From positions 372,001-436,000 of the forward strand of contig OZ242174.1 in NCBI GenBank assembly GCA_965205685.1: a stretch of DNA of 64,000 nucleotides, in the 5' to 3' direction. Positions within the stretch are counted from its first letter, which is position 1, and each line of letters opens with the position of its first letter. This DNA comes from WTFY01 sp965205685. Lineage in GTDB: Bacteria > Pseudomonadota > Gammaproteobacteria > UBA4575. Positions 51,106-60,127 of the stretch are shown here, piece after piece. The notes under the pieces were generated by a model. It made no database searches, was not told where the DNA came from, and was given only the letters and a program-made list of their open reading frames with translations. Both the position numbers and the translations under genes were made by a program.

Positions 51106-52112
51106 ACCGAGCCGGGTTCAGTGTTCTGGCATTGGTTCTTTTCGCAGGCCTTTCGGGCCCGGCCCCGGGCGGTTCCATCAACACCGCACAGATCCTTGCA
51201 CGGACCACAGCCGCCGCTCCCTCCTGCATGCAGTGGATGCCGATCGGTACCTGTTTCTGGCTTCGCTGTACATGGCGCGGCTGTCGGGTGCGCAGCTCGC
51301 TCAAGATCGGTCACTATAACCCGGACCTGGTGGTCGCAAGCTACAACGAGCTTGGCGGAAATCCCTGGAGCGAGATTCGCGCTACCCTCGGCATGGCGCA
51401 AAAGACCGCCGTTCGTGGCCTACTGGGTTCGCTGCTTTCGGTCACGCCTGGAAGTGCCGGCAGCCGCACCGAAGGCTCTCCACGTTCGCACACGAACCTG
51501 ATGTTTCGCGAGGCCGATGCGATCGGCCACCCGCTCACGCAACTGCCGGTGCCGGGATTGATGTGCGGCTCGCAGGCTCGCCCCTTCGTGCCGTACTTCC
51601 AGTCCGGTATCGATGCGCTGGCCTGGCGCTCGGCGCTGCCGGAGATGCTGTACCCGGCAAGCCTGGTCCCGGGGCTTCGCGAGATCGGTGCGGGTGCCTT
51701 GCAGACCTGGGGGTCCGTGTACCCGCGAACCGGCTGGGTCACGCAATCCGATGAGCCCAAGGCTGCAGCGGTGATCGCACAGCGCGCAGGCGATATCGTC
51801 ACCCGGCGCCTGCAGCCGCATGTTTATGTCGCACTGGCCGGATCGTCCGCTTCCGGTCAGCGCATGTGGCCGCCGGGAGCGCTCATCGAGGGCGATGGGC
51901 GAAGCGGTCAATGGCAGCGGCTGTTGCCCGAACCCGAATCCGGCTGTGATGTGTTCGGCGACGATGACCGGGGAGACGTCACGAGCTGGGGTGGCGGGCT
52001 CGTGGATGCGGGCGGGGACTATGCCTGGACCCTGTGGCGTCCCTACCAGTGCTGCAGGCGCCGCGGGCAGTGGTTCCTGTTCAACGTCGACTGGATGACC
52101 TACCCGCCATGA
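51102..52112 (+). CDS. TIGR03756 family ICE protein (TraU-like)
   Basis: 336 residues of the PFL_4710/TIGR03756 family, related to TraU of F-type systems. A signal peptide is followed by a cysteine-rich periplasmic part (CMQWMPIGTCFWLRCTWRGC, VPGLMCGSQARPF, ESGCDVFG, QCCRRRGQ). It acts in pore stabilisation or DNA transfer at the periplasmic face. Start and stop both overlap the neighbouring genes by four bases, showing tight translational coupling. Confidence 0.92.
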   Translation: MNRAGFSVLALVLFAGLSGPAPGGSINTAQILARTTAAAPSCMQWMPIGTCFWLRCTWRGCRVRSSLKIGHYNPDLVVASYNELGGNPWSEIRATLGMAQKTAVRGLLGSLLSVTPGSAGSRTEGSPRSHTNLMFREADAIGHPLTQLPVPGLMCGSQARPFVPYFQSGIDALAWRSALPEMLYPASLVPGLREIGAGALQTWGSVYPRTGWVTQSDEPKAAAVIAQRAGDIVTRRLQPHVYVALAGSSASGQRMWPPGALIEGDGRSGQWQRLLPEPESGCDVFGDDDRGDVTSWGGGLVDAGGDYAWTLWRPYQCCRRRGQWFLFNVDWMTYPP

Positions 52113-53452
52113 GTCGCCGGGGATCTGGCCTGGGAATGGGCATTGCACTTGCCATCCTGTGCATGCCGGGGGGCCTGCAGGCCGTCATGGCCCCGACCGA
52201 AGACGGCTTCTGGTACTACGAGATCGGCGGCGCACGCCCGATCTCCCGGCCGGCCAACCCGTCGGTGGTCTCGGTCACCCTCGGCGGCTCGGCGCAACTA
52301 GGGCTTGGCTACAGCTGTGCCCAGTTCGACCCGGTGGTCGCCGTCACCAACACGCTCAATGAAATCGGCGCCGGGGTGGATCGCATGATGGGGGCCATGA
52401 CCAATGCCGCGACCGCAGCGCTGGCTGCATTGCCGGCCCTGATCCTGCAGCGCGCCAACCCGGGGCTGTACGACCTGTTCCAGAACGCGCTGATCAAGGC
52501 CGAGGAAACCCTGTCGCTTGCCACCAAGTCCTGCCAGCAGATGGAAACCGAGATCGCCCAGGGCAAGAATCCCTATGCCGATCTCGTCGTCTTGTCCAAG
52601 GGCAACGACTGGAAGCGCGAGATGGGCATCGGCGGCAACGATGCGGTGAGTGCGCAGGCTTCCGTGGAGGCGGCCAACGGTGATAACGGCGTGCCCTGGA
52701 TCGGCGGGCTGGCCGGGGGTTCGGCCCAGCCGGTGCTGGAGTTCACCGGCGACATCGTCAAGGCCGGCTACAACCTCAACCTGAACCGCCCGGTCACCGC
52801 AAGCACAGCAGCCCCGCCCCTGCCGGGCTCACGCCTGCCCGAAGTCTGGAACACCCCGGCCGAGGCGCAGCGCTGGGTAGTGGATGTGGTCGGCGAGAAC
52901 ATCGTCACCACCTGCGACACCTGCCGCAAGGACAGCATCCCGGGCACCGGGCTGTTGCCCAAGCTGCACCAGGAATCGGGCACGGTCACGCTCGAGCTGC
53001 AGCGCCTGGTCAGCGGGACAAGCCCGCCGACCCTGGTCAACCTGGAACAGGTCGCAGCCCCCGGGGTGGCCGTGACGAGGCAACTGATCGAGGCGGTCCG
53101 GGAGATGCCAGCCTCTGAACAGTCGCTGGTCATGGGCCGTCTCGTGTCCGAGATCAGCACCGCGCGCACGGTGGAGAAAGCCCTGCTTGCACGCCGCCTT
53201 TTGCTGACCGGCCGCCAGGTCCCCGAGGTCTATGCCACCGAGGTCGCCCGCGAGCATGCCGATGCCTCGATTGCAGAACTCGACCGCGAGATCGAAAGCT
53301 TGCTATTTGAGACCCGCGTGCGCCGCGAAATTGTCTCCGAGACCGCAGGTGTGTTGCTTGAGCGTGCACAAGCGAGAAGGCGCGCATCCCTGCAGGTCCC
53401 CGAAGGATCCAGCCTCGATCCAAGGCCCCTGGTGCGGGGCCGGGTGCCCTGA
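52109..53452 (+). CDS. TIGR03755 family ICE protein (TraH-like)
   Basis: 447 residues of the PFL_4711/TIGR03755 family, in the place of TraH in F-type systems. A signal peptide precedes a helical periplasmic protein (QRANPGLYDLFQNALIKAEET) with a CDTCRKD motif and a charged coiled-coil-like C-terminus (HADASIAELDREIESLLFETR). The start ATG overlaps the previous stop. Confidence 0.9.
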   Translation: MSRRGSGLGMGIALAILCMPGGLQAVMAPTEDGFWYYEIGGARPISRPANPSVVSVTLGGSAQLGLGYSCAQFDPVVAVTNTLNEIGAGVDRMMGAMTNAATAALAALPALILQRANPGLYDLFQNALIKAEETLSLATKSCQQMETEIAQGKNPYADLVVLSKGNDWKREMGIGGNDAVSAQASVEAANGDNGVPWIGGLAGGSAQPVLEFTGDIVKAGYNLNLNRPVTASTAAPPLPGSRLPEVWNTPAEAQRWVVDVVGENIVTTCDTCRKDSIPGTGLLPKLHQESGTVTLELQRLVSGTSPPTLVNLEQVAAPGVAVTRQLIEAVREMPASEQSLVMGRLVSEISTARTVEKALLARRLLLTGRQVPEVYATEVAREHADASIAELDREIESLLFETRVRREIVSETAGVLLERAQARRRASLQVPEGSSLDPRPLVRGRVP

Positions 53453-53459
53453 TCCGCGC

Positions 53460-53807
53460 ATGCGCATGGCACGCGTATGGCTCAGCCTGCTGGCGCTGGT
53501 GCTGGCAGCGATCACAGGATTCGTGCTCTGGCACTCGGTGCAGGTCTCATCCGTGCTCGGGGTACAGGTGCGCCTTGAGTCCTGGCAGCCGCTGCTGACC
53601 GCAGCTAGGCTCGGCGCGCTGGCCCTGATCGCGTTTGGCGGATTCGCCTTGCTGTACCTGCGGCATCGCGCAGGGCGCATCAGTGTGCATGTTTTGAAAC
53701 ACCGCCTGGCCCGGCACTGGCGCCTGGTCGCCTGGCTGGCTGTGATCGAGGCGCTGCTTGGCCAGCAGCTATTGCGCCATTTCATTGCGGCCGGGGTGGG
53801 TCCATGA
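53460..53807 (+). CDS. Small two-helix membrane protein of the ICE transfer operon
   Basis: 115 residues; hydrophobic helices at about 7-25 (VWLSLLALVLAAITGFVLW) and 48-67 (LGALALIAFGGFALLYL), then a basic stretch and a third, shorter hydrophobic end. Such a short gene sits between the TIGR03755 and TraG genes in related ICEs, without a named function. The stop overlaps the TraG gene start (ATGA). Confidence 0.8.
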   Translation: MRMARVWLSLLALVLAAITGFVLWHSVQVSSVLGVQVRLESWQPLLTAARLGALALIAFGGFALLYLRHRAGRISVHVLKHRLARHWRLVAWLAVIEALLGQQLLRHFIAAGVGP

Positions 53808-55357
53808 GCGTAGACAGTTACCTCGAGCTGTTCACCACCCTGTTCGGCTGGACCTTCTACAACATCTTCTGGGAGGTGCTGGTCGGGACCGGCATCGTGT
53901 TTTTGCCCTTCCTCGGTATCCTCATCGACCACTGGCGCGAGTCGGCCGAAGGCGGTGAGTTCGGCAGCGCCCCCGCATTGTCCCTGCGGCGCATGGAGAT
54001 CCAGCTGTTCATGGCCCTGCTGGTGGTGGTGCTGGCGGGGCAGCCCGCAGCCCTGGCGCCGCTTGAGGCCAGCACGCTCGCCTATACGCCGCCGCCGAGC
54101 CTGCTTGATCCAAGCCCGGTCACCGCCACCGTGGCGAGTCCGCAAAGCAGCTTCGGTAGCTCGGGCTTTGCCGGAGCCCCGAGCCTGGTACATGTGCCGG
54201 TCTGGTGGTACGCGGTGCTCGCCATTGCCTCGGGACTCAACCATGCGGTGGTCGAGGGCCTGCCTTCGGCCAGCGATCTTCGCACCTACGAGCAGCAGGC
54301 CCGCCTGGCCACCATCGCCGATCCCGCATTGCGCCGCGAGGCGGGCGAATTCTTCAGCCAATGCTATGTGGTAGCCCGCTCGAGGTACCTCGCCGAGCGC
54401 CCGGGCAGTCCCGCCATCCAGTCGTTGCTGGCCACCTACGGCCCGTCTGACCCGGACTGGATGGGCTCGCACGTCTACCGCGAGAGCCCCGGCTACTATG
54501 ATGCGATTCGGCCTTCCATGCCGGTGCCGGGCTGGACCTTCGATACGGTGCGCGACAGCGAGTACCCGCCGGGGAGCCCACCTCGCTGGGGCAGGCCCTG
54601 GTGCAAGCAATGGTGGGAAGAGGCCAGTATCGGGCTGCGCCGGAAACTGGTGGCCCAGGCGGATCTCACCTCGGCAGGTTTCTCCGGCCTGGTGGTATCG
54701 GTCGCCCCGGCACTGGCCCACGAGCAGCACCTGGATACCGCGGCGCGCGCCGTGCTGGCCAATGCGCCCCCGGTGTGGTCGAACAACGACCTGGTGGCAC
54801 GCAATTCCGGGCACGCAGGCTGGCTCGGCACCACCGAGCAATGGCTCAAGGGAGGACTTGCCGCCGGCGGGATCGTGACTGCCTCGGCACTGTTTTCCGT
54901 GACCGTGACCACGGTGTTGCAGGCCCTGCCCATGGTGCAGGCGGTGCTGCTTCTCGGCATCTACGCATTGCTGCCGATGGTGGTGGTACTGTCACGCTAT
55001 TCGCTGTCGATGATGGTCACCGGCGCACTTGCGATCTTCACCGTCAAGTTCTGGAGCGTACTGTGGTACCTGGCCCTGTGGGTGGACCAGAACCTGATCC
55101 TGTCCATGTATCCGGACGTCAATGTCTTCTTGCAGGTGTTCGCAAACCCCGGTGAGCACGATCTCAAGCGCATGTTGCTCAACATGATCACCACCAGCCT
55201 GTACCTCGGCCTGCCGCTGCTGTGGAGCGCCATGATGGCCTGGGCAGGCATGCAAATCGGTCGCTCGATCGCCGCGGCCACCTCACCACTGGCCCGCGCG
55301 GGCGATGATGCCGGTCGCTTTGGCGGCGGCATGGGCAAGGCGGTGTTCAGACGATAG
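53804..55357 (+). CDS. traG: TraG N-terminal domain protein (mating-pair stabilisation)
   Basis: 517 residues of the TraG-N family, inner-membrane proteins of mating-pair formation. Hydrophobic helices occur near the N-terminus (FYNIFWEVLVGTGIVFLPFLG, FMALLVVVLAGQPAAL) and in the last third (VTVTTVLQALPMVQAVLLLG, LYLGLPLLWSAMMAWAGMQ). The middle contains several Trp/Cys residues (WCKQWWEE). It ends about 100 residues after the membrane part, a normal length for the ICE version. It is the last transfer gene visible; a hairpin follows. Confidence 0.92.
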   Translation: MSVDSYLELFTTLFGWTFYNIFWEVLVGTGIVFLPFLGILIDHWRESAEGGEFGSAPALSLRRMEIQLFMALLVVVLAGQPAALAPLEASTLAYTPPPSLLDPSPVTATVASPQSSFGSSGFAGAPSLVHVPVWWYAVLAIASGLNHAVVEGLPSASDLRTYEQQARLATIADPALRREAGEFFSQCYVVARSRYLAERPGSPAIQSLLATYGPSDPDWMGSHVYRESPGYYDAIRPSMPVPGWTFDTVRDSEYPPGSPPRWGRPWCKQWWEEASIGLRRKLVAQADLTSAGFSGLVVSVAPALAHEQHLDTAARAVLANAPPVWSNNDLVARNSGHAGWLGTTEQWLKGGLAAGGIVTASALFSVTVTTVLQALPMVQAVLLLGIYALLPMVVVLSRYSLSMMVTGALAIFTVKFWSVLWYLALWVDQNLILSMYPDVNVFLQVFANPGEHDLKRMLLNMITTSLYLGLPLLWSAMMAWAGMQIGRSIAAATSPLARAGDDAGRFGGGMGKAVFRR

Positions 55358-55366
55358 CCATTGCGT

Positions 55367-55385
55367 GCGAAAGATTTTCTTTCGC
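55367..55385 (+). terminator. Hairpin after traG, probable terminator
   Basis: GCGAAAG (55367-55373), loop ATTTT, CTTTCGC (55379-55385), ten bases after the traG stop. A proper T-run is lacking, so termination may be partial or Rho-assisted. It marks the end of the conjugation operon. Confidence 0.5.
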
Positions 55386-55481
55386 TTCCGGCTTCGATGT
55401 TCAGCTTGGCGCACATGAAATTTCTGTTTTCAACCGAGGTTCGTGCGGTACACTTTTGCCCTGCCCATACTGGAGCGGCCC

Positions 55482-56384
55482 ATGGCGACCCCTGCTGACC
55501 CCCCTTCGAAAAGCTGCAAAGCCACGGCCCGCAGGCAAGACCCGCCTGCCCATGACGCACCGTCCGTACGCGATCCGCACCGGTTCATCAACGAACTCGA
55601 TTCCGATGCTATCGATCGCCTGATCGAACGGCTCGAGAGCCGCGGCAAGGAACCCGCGTTCACCCGCTTGTTCGAGAACTATGCCAGCAGACTGCTTTTG
55701 CCAAACAATGCCAGCGTACTCGAGATCGGTTCCGGGACCGGCGTCATTGCGCGCCTGCTGGCCTCCATGCCAGGCAAGCAAATCCATGTCACGGGCATCG
55801 ACCAGAGTCCGGCCCTGGTCGAAGCTGCCAAGCAGTACGCAGCCCATGAGAAACTCGAAGACCGGCTGGCGTTCAAGGTTGGAGATGCGCATGCGCTGCA
55901 GTTTGCATCCGGGCACTTTGATGCCGTGATCGCGCACACGGTCATCAGCCACGTCAGCGACCCTGTCACGGTTTTGCAACAAGCCTACCGGGTCCTGAAG
56001 CCGAGCGGCACCCTGGTGGTATTCGATGGCGACTACGCATCGCTGACCTACGGCTTTGACGATGTCGAGATCGGCCGGAGTGTGGACTGGGCACTGGCAC
56101 GGACGGTTTTCAATAACCCCGTGGTCATGCGGCATATGTCACAGCTGCTTGCAACCGCCGGCTTCGAGCTCACCGAGATCCTCTCCGGACTGGTGTCAGA
56201 AATTGGACAAGGCAGCTATTTTCGCAGCATGGCCGATACCTACGCTCCCCTGATGGCCGAGTCCGGTCTCGTGCCAAAGGCGGCCCTTGATGCATGGGTC
56301 AACGCGCAGCACCAGGCGATCGAGGCACAGCGCTTCTTTGCCTCGTGCAACTATTACAGTTTCATTGCCCGCCGACCTGGCTGA
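55482..56384 (+). CDS. Class I SAM-dependent methyltransferase
   Basis: About 300 residues. SAM motif I is VLEIGSGTGVIARLL (about residue 80), motif II VTGIDQSPALVEAAKQ, and post-motif AFKVGDAHALQFASG then DAVIAHTVISHV. The fold is that of small-molecule methyltransferases like UbiE-type enzymes, but the substrate is not recognisable. The start is the ATG of MATPADPPSK with GGAG upstream; a GTG 39 bases earlier is possible. It begins just beyond the conjugation operon. Confidence 0.85.
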   Translation: MATPADPPSKSCKATARRQDPPAHDAPSVRDPHRFINELDSDAIDRLIERLESRGKEPAFTRLFENYASRLLLPNNASVLEIGSGTGVIARLLASMPGKQIHVTGIDQSPALVEAAKQYAAHEKLEDRLAFKVGDAHALQFASGHFDAVIAHTVISHVSDPVTVLQQAYRVLKPSGTLVVFDGDYASLTYGFDDVEIGRSVDWALARTVFNNPVVMRHMSQLLATAGFELTEILSGLVSEIGQGSYFRSMADTYAPLMAESGLVPKAALDAWVNAQHQAIEAQRFFASCNYYSFIARRPG

Positions 56385-56491
56385 AGGGCGTAGCCTCCTG
56401 TCTGCCTGGCAGACCCGCTGAGTTGGCGCGGGTTCGAATGCGAAACTTGTAGTAAGGTGGTGGGTGTGAATTCGCCCGAAGAAGTCCGACC

Positions 56492-57235
56492 ATGAAAGTA
56501 CATGTACTGAATGACCTGCACATTGAATTTGAAGACTTCGAGCCGCCTGCAACAAGTGCCGACGTCGTGGTGCTGGCGGGGGATATCGGGGTCGGGCTGC
56601 AAGGTTTGCACTGGGCACAGATGAGGTTTCCGGACCGGCCCGTGATCTACGTGCCGGGCAACCACGAGTACTATCGATACAGCACCGACCTGATCCATGA
56701 GCTGAGGGTGAAAGCTTCGCAGAACGTGCATGTGCTCAACGATGAGCAGGTGGTTATCGGCGGCGTGCGGTTCCTGGGCAGCACCTTGTGGACCGACTTT
56801 TCCTTGTTCGGCCAGGCAAGCAAGGTGGCGGCCATGCTCGAAGCACAGCACAGCATGACGGACTTCGCAGTCATCGGGCATGAAGGTCGCTGTTTTACTC
56901 CCCGGGATGCCCTGCGCCTGCACACGGACAGCCGGGCCTGGCTGGACTCCATGCTGGCCCAGCCCTTCAGCGGCAAAACGGTGGTGGTGACGCACCACGC
57001 GCCTTCGTCGCGATCGATTGCCCGACGCTACGCGGGCAGCCTGTTGTCACCGTCCTTTGCCAGCAACCTGGAAAGCCTGATGGGGGAGCGCCACGCCGCC
57101 CTTTGGATCCATGGGCACGTGCATGATTCCTTTGATTATTCGGTCGATGGAACCCGAGTGGTGTGTAACCCCCGGGGATATTCACCCAGCGCCCTGAACC
57201 AGGATTTTATCCCCGACAAGGTAGTCGCGTTCTGA
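56492..57235 (+). CDS. Metallophosphoesterase
   Basis: 247 residues of the calcineurin-like family. Metal ligands appear in order: NDLHIEF (Asp-x-His), VVLAGDIGVG (Asp), YVPGNHEYY (Asn-His), VVVTHHAPSS (His) and WIHGHVHDSFD (His-x-His). The enzyme hydrolyses phosphoesters using two metals; the substrate is unknown. It follows the methyltransferase by about 100 bases on the same strand. Confidence 0.93.
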   Translation: MKVHVLNDLHIEFEDFEPPATSADVVVLAGDIGVGLQGLHWAQMRFPDRPVIYVPGNHEYYRYSTDLIHELRVKASQNVHVLNDEQVVIGGVRFLGSTLWTDFSLFGQASKVAAMLEAQHSMTDFAVIGHEGRCFTPRDALRLHTDSRAWLDSMLAQPFSGKTVVVTHHAPSSRSIARRYAGSLLSPSFASNLESLMGERHAALWIHGHVHDSFDYSVDGTRVVCNPRGYSPSALNQDFIPDKVVAF

Positions 57236-57285
57236 GGCCTGGACCGGGTTCGCAGTTTCAGCAGGCCTGGGTTCAGTAGGCCTAC

Positions 57286-57792
57286 TTATTGCCGGTGCCA
57301 CTTGCAGTGTCTGGCCGTGTTCACCGCCCAGTTTTCTGCCAGGTATTCGACGCTGTACTCACAGGTTCCAGATACCCCGGCATACTTCCCGGTGCCTCCC
57401 AGAAACTTCCAGACACCGGTACCGCCTCCGCCGGCTTCCGTGTCGCCTTCGTGCCTTCGTCCACCCATGTGGAATTTGTCACCTGAGGCGTCGGTCAGGG
57501 TGCAATGGGCTTCAAGGCTGTGCTTGTCTTCTGATCTTTTCGCATAGACCAGGCACTTCGAGACGCTGTGCCCACCTGCCACGAAGGGACTGTGGCTGCT
57601 TTCAAGAATGGTCATGATCCCCTCGAGCGTTCCTACCGTGACCGCGCGCCCGGGGCGCTCGATCGTTTCATAGTCGTGCACCCAGCTCGTGATCATGCTG
57701 AAGCTCCCGCCTTCCTCGGCATGGATGCTGTAGGTAATACACAGTAGGACCGCCAGAACCAGTGCCGTGGAAATTTTTTTGCCTGCGCGCAT
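57286..57792 (-). CDS. Secreted protein with a dirigent/allene-oxide-cyclase-like end
   Basis: 168 residues; signal peptide (ALVLAVLLCITYSIHA). The mature part contains GTLEGIMTILESSHSP and, near the end, WKFLGGTGKYAGVSGTCEYSVEY, a pattern known from beta-barrel proteins of the allene oxide cyclase/dirigent type. Three cysteines. Function unknown; it is convergent with the metallophosphoesterase gene. Confidence 0.65.
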   Translation of the reverse strand: MRAGKKISTALVLAVLLCITYSIHAEEGGSFSMITSWVHDYETIERPGRAVTVGTLEGIMTILESSHSPFVAGGHSVSKCLVYAKRSEDKHSLEAHCTLTDASGDKFHMGGRRHEGDTEAGGGGTGVWKFLGGTGKYAGVSGTCEYSVEYLAENWAVNTARHCKWHRQ

Positions 57793-57950
57793 TATCCTCT
57801 CCGATGTTTGATCCCCGATCGCGCAAGATTATATAGGCCCGGGGTCGTGTCTCACAGTCCCGGGCTTGGGTGTGCCTGGATGCGGGCACCCATGCGAGCC
57901 GTACGCGTGTTGCGGGATGTCAGTACTCGTTGCCGTGGCCCTTCCCGGGC

Positions 57951-58628
57951 CTAGGCTGCGGCGGGGTCTTCGGCCTCGCCTCCAAAGTGTCTGTAGAGCA
58001 GTGCGGTAAAGACACCGAGCAGGACCCAGAAAACCGCATTCGTCAGCATGGTTGCGATGGCGAACGAAGTTCTGAGTTCGTCGGGGACCAGTCCGCCATG
58101 CACGTCCGGATGCGGTGCACCGAAGACGTGGGGCAGCACCAGCAGGGCGACTCCGAACAGTTTCAGGTAGGGTCTGGGCTGAAAGGCAATGATCCAGAGA
58201 CCGGCGGCCGTCACCGCAGCCGTGAGGACCCACCACACCTGCCGTTGCTCAAGTCCTGCAGCGGCATCCCCCGGAAGTTCCGGCGGAAGGCCCAGCGAGG
58301 GCGCCAGGTTGAATACAGCAAAGCCCGCAAGCCCCCACAGGATCCCGCCTTGCCAGGTGACTCTCCCGCGCAAGGCATAGCACGCGCTCAGGAGCAGGCC
58401 GAATCCGATCCCCACCAGCATGCTGTTCAGCACCGTCCAGAAGGTTCGTTCGGCTCCGTCTTCAGGGGCCCATGGCTCCACCTCGGCCTCATCGACCGGG
58501 GCAGGCTCGCTCTCCTCGTCGCCCCCCGTTTCGTATGTCTCGGCCTCAAGGATCATGGGGACCACGGCAATCTGCTGCATGCCTCCAAGGATCAGGCCAG
58601 CTAGCCCGCCTCCCAGCAAGGCAGCCAA
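57951..58628 (-). CDS. cbtA: CbtA family membrane protein (predicted cobalt transport)
   Basis: At least 225 residues, with hydrophobic helices (GGGLAGLILGGMQQIAVVP, LNSMLVGIGFGLLLSACY, VTAAVTAAGLWIIAF-like, FAIATMLTNAVFWVLLGVF) and an acidic loop after helix 1. It belongs to CbtA, the partner of CbtB in predicted cobalt transporters. The first start codon is a TTG at 58628, but the homologous reading extends upstream to KLFNTILLAAL, preceded only by ATA, so the true start is unclear. It follows cbtB by 36 bases on the same strand. Confidence 0.85.
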   Translation of the reverse strand: MAALLGGGLAGLILGGMQQIAVVPMILEAETYETGGDEESEPAPVDEAEVEPWAPEDGAERTFWTVLNSMLVGIGFGLLLSACYALRGRVTWQGGILWGLAGFAVFNLAPSLGLPPELPGDAAAGLEQRQVWWVLTAAVTAAGLWIIAFQPRPYLKLFGVALLVLPHVFGAPHPDVHGGLVPDELRTSFAIATMLTNAVFWVLLGVFTALLYRHFGGEAEDPAAA

Positions 58629-58664
58629 CAGGATGGTATTGAAAAGTTTTATTACCGGGCCCGG

Positions 58665-58862
58665 TCAGTGGCAGGGAAAGACCATCGCGTGGCGCAGGTC
58701 ATGGGCAGCACTATGCACTACCTCGGGGGCTGCAAAACCAACGGCTCCAATGATCAGGGTGCCGATCAGAATGGCAGCGCTCACCGCCAGGGCGGTGTCC
58801 ATGGTCACTTTCGCGGTCTGCGCTGAGGCGGACATGTGTTTTGTATTCTGGCTTGTATTCAT
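58665..58862 (-). CDS. cbtB: CbtB family protein
   Basis: 65 residues with one membrane helix (LAVSAAILIGTLIIGAVGF) and the conserved end APEVVHSAAHDLRHA, with histidines likely to bind the metal. The ATG follows GGAGG by seven bases. It pairs with cbtA for predicted cobalt uptake. No B12 riboswitch is recognisable in the upstream 190 bases. Confidence 0.9.
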   Translation of the reverse strand: MNTSQNTKHMSASAQTAKVTMDTALAVSAAILIGTLIIGAVGFAAPEVVHSAAHDLRHAMVFPCH

Positions 58863-59057
58863 TTCATTCCTCCTCTCCGGTTTCTCGGTCACAGGCGAGG
58901 TCCGCCTGACCAAGCACCGAGTCTAAAGGAACCCGGCCACACTGCCAACAGACGGGCCCTGAAATTCCATAAATTCTGATTATCCATTGTCTGGAATATA
59001 TAGATGAAAAGAATATGAAAGCCGGGTTGGAACCCATCCCAGCGCATCCCAGGGCAC

Positions 59058-59897
59058 TTACTGGATGTAATGAACTCTCGTGTTGATGCGGCCATTTGTG
59101 CTTATTTCGACAAACCGGTAGGCAGGTGGTAGCGGGTCGGGGAGATGAACTGGAGCATTCGGTTTGAACTGGTGGCAGGTGGAAGGGGTCGACAGGAAGC
59201 GAAGCCGGTTGACCTGCTGATCGACGCTCTGGTGCACATGCCCGAACAGCACCAGCACCTCGCCGGGATGGTTGTTCAGGGTCTGTATGAAATCGGTATT
59301 GTTCTGCAGCCCGATTTCATCCAGCCACTTGCTGTTCACGGGTACCGGCGGGTGGTGCAGGACAACCACGTTGAGCCGGTCCTTGCAGTTTTGCAGATGT
59401 TCATGCAGTTGGGTGAGGCAGCGCCGGGAAATTATCCCGTGGTGCTCGTTCGCGATCCAGGTGCTGATCAGCACGAGCGAAAACCTGCCGAGCGAAATGA
59501 TGCGGATGGAGTCCAGCGGGCATTCAGGGACCACCTGCTGCAGAAGCTGCGGCGTGTCATGGTTTCCGGGCACACAGTACACCGGCACGTCATATTCGCG
59601 AATGGCGGATTCGAACTGGGCGTAGCTTTCCTTTGCGCCGGTTTGCGAGATGTCGCCCGTGAACAACCAGAAGTCGGCGTCCGGGTAGCGCGCCGCACAG
59701 TGGTCCAGCACGGCTTGCAGACTTTGTTTCGTGTTGATGCGATGGAACGTGTCATCGGCGCCGTCGAGCAGGTGGGTATCCGTGATGTGGATGAATCGCA
59801 GGACATCGGACTCGCGGCGGTCTGATTCGCTGGGCACCGAGCCGGTGGACTCACATGACGACGGGGCGGGAAAGCGCTTTTGGGCAACTGCACTCAT
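59058..59897 (-). CDS. CpdA-like metallophosphoesterase (predicted cyclic-nucleotide phosphodiesterase)
   Basis: 279 residues. Metal ligands: HITDTHLLDG, FTGDISQTG, VPGNHDTPQ, VVVLHHPPVP and LFGHVHQSVD. These and the length match CpdA (3',5'-cAMP phosphodiesterase) rather than the shorter protein at 56.5 kb. It may lower cAMP or another nucleotide. The N-terminal 30 residues (Ser/Arg-rich) are not conserved, so the start may be further in. Confidence 0.87.
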   Translation of the reverse strand: MSAVAQKRFPAPSSCESTGSVPSESDRRESDVLRFIHITDTHLLDGADDTFHRINTKQSLQAVLDHCAARYPDADFWLFTGDISQTGAKESYAQFESAIREYDVPVYCVPGNHDTPQLLQQVVPECPLDSIRIISLGRFSLVLISTWIANEHHGIISRRCLTQLHEHLQNCKDRLNVVVLHHPPVPVNSKWLDEIGLQNNTDFIQTLNNHPGEVLVLFGHVHQSVDQQVNRLRFLSTPSTCHQFKPNAPVHLPDPLPPAYRFVEISTNGRINTRVHYIQ

Positions 59898-60127
59898 CGG
59901 AATATGCCTGCACTCATGCGCAACTGCACGTGTTTGCGGTAGGGTTCTTTTGCGGACATGGGCCTGCAGATTTCATTTTTGCAACACCTTGAAAAATCCA
60001 GAAGAGTGCCAGTACCAATACTATCGCCCCTGGAACAGCAACGGCAATACCGTACCCTGAGGCTTCTTTTCCCAGACCGGCTCATCGTTTTCGAGGGCTC
60101 CGGGTCATGCTTTAATCTGCCTGCGCG

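Noticed and set aside
56418..56450. GGTTCGAAT, resembling a tRNA T-loop
   Set aside because: No acceptor, D or anticodon stem can be formed around it and the flanks do not pair; coincidence.
58863..59057. Possible cobalamin riboswitch before cbtB
   Set aside because: The region has short GC-rich dyads, but neither the conserved core nor the GCCACTG box in the right place is present.
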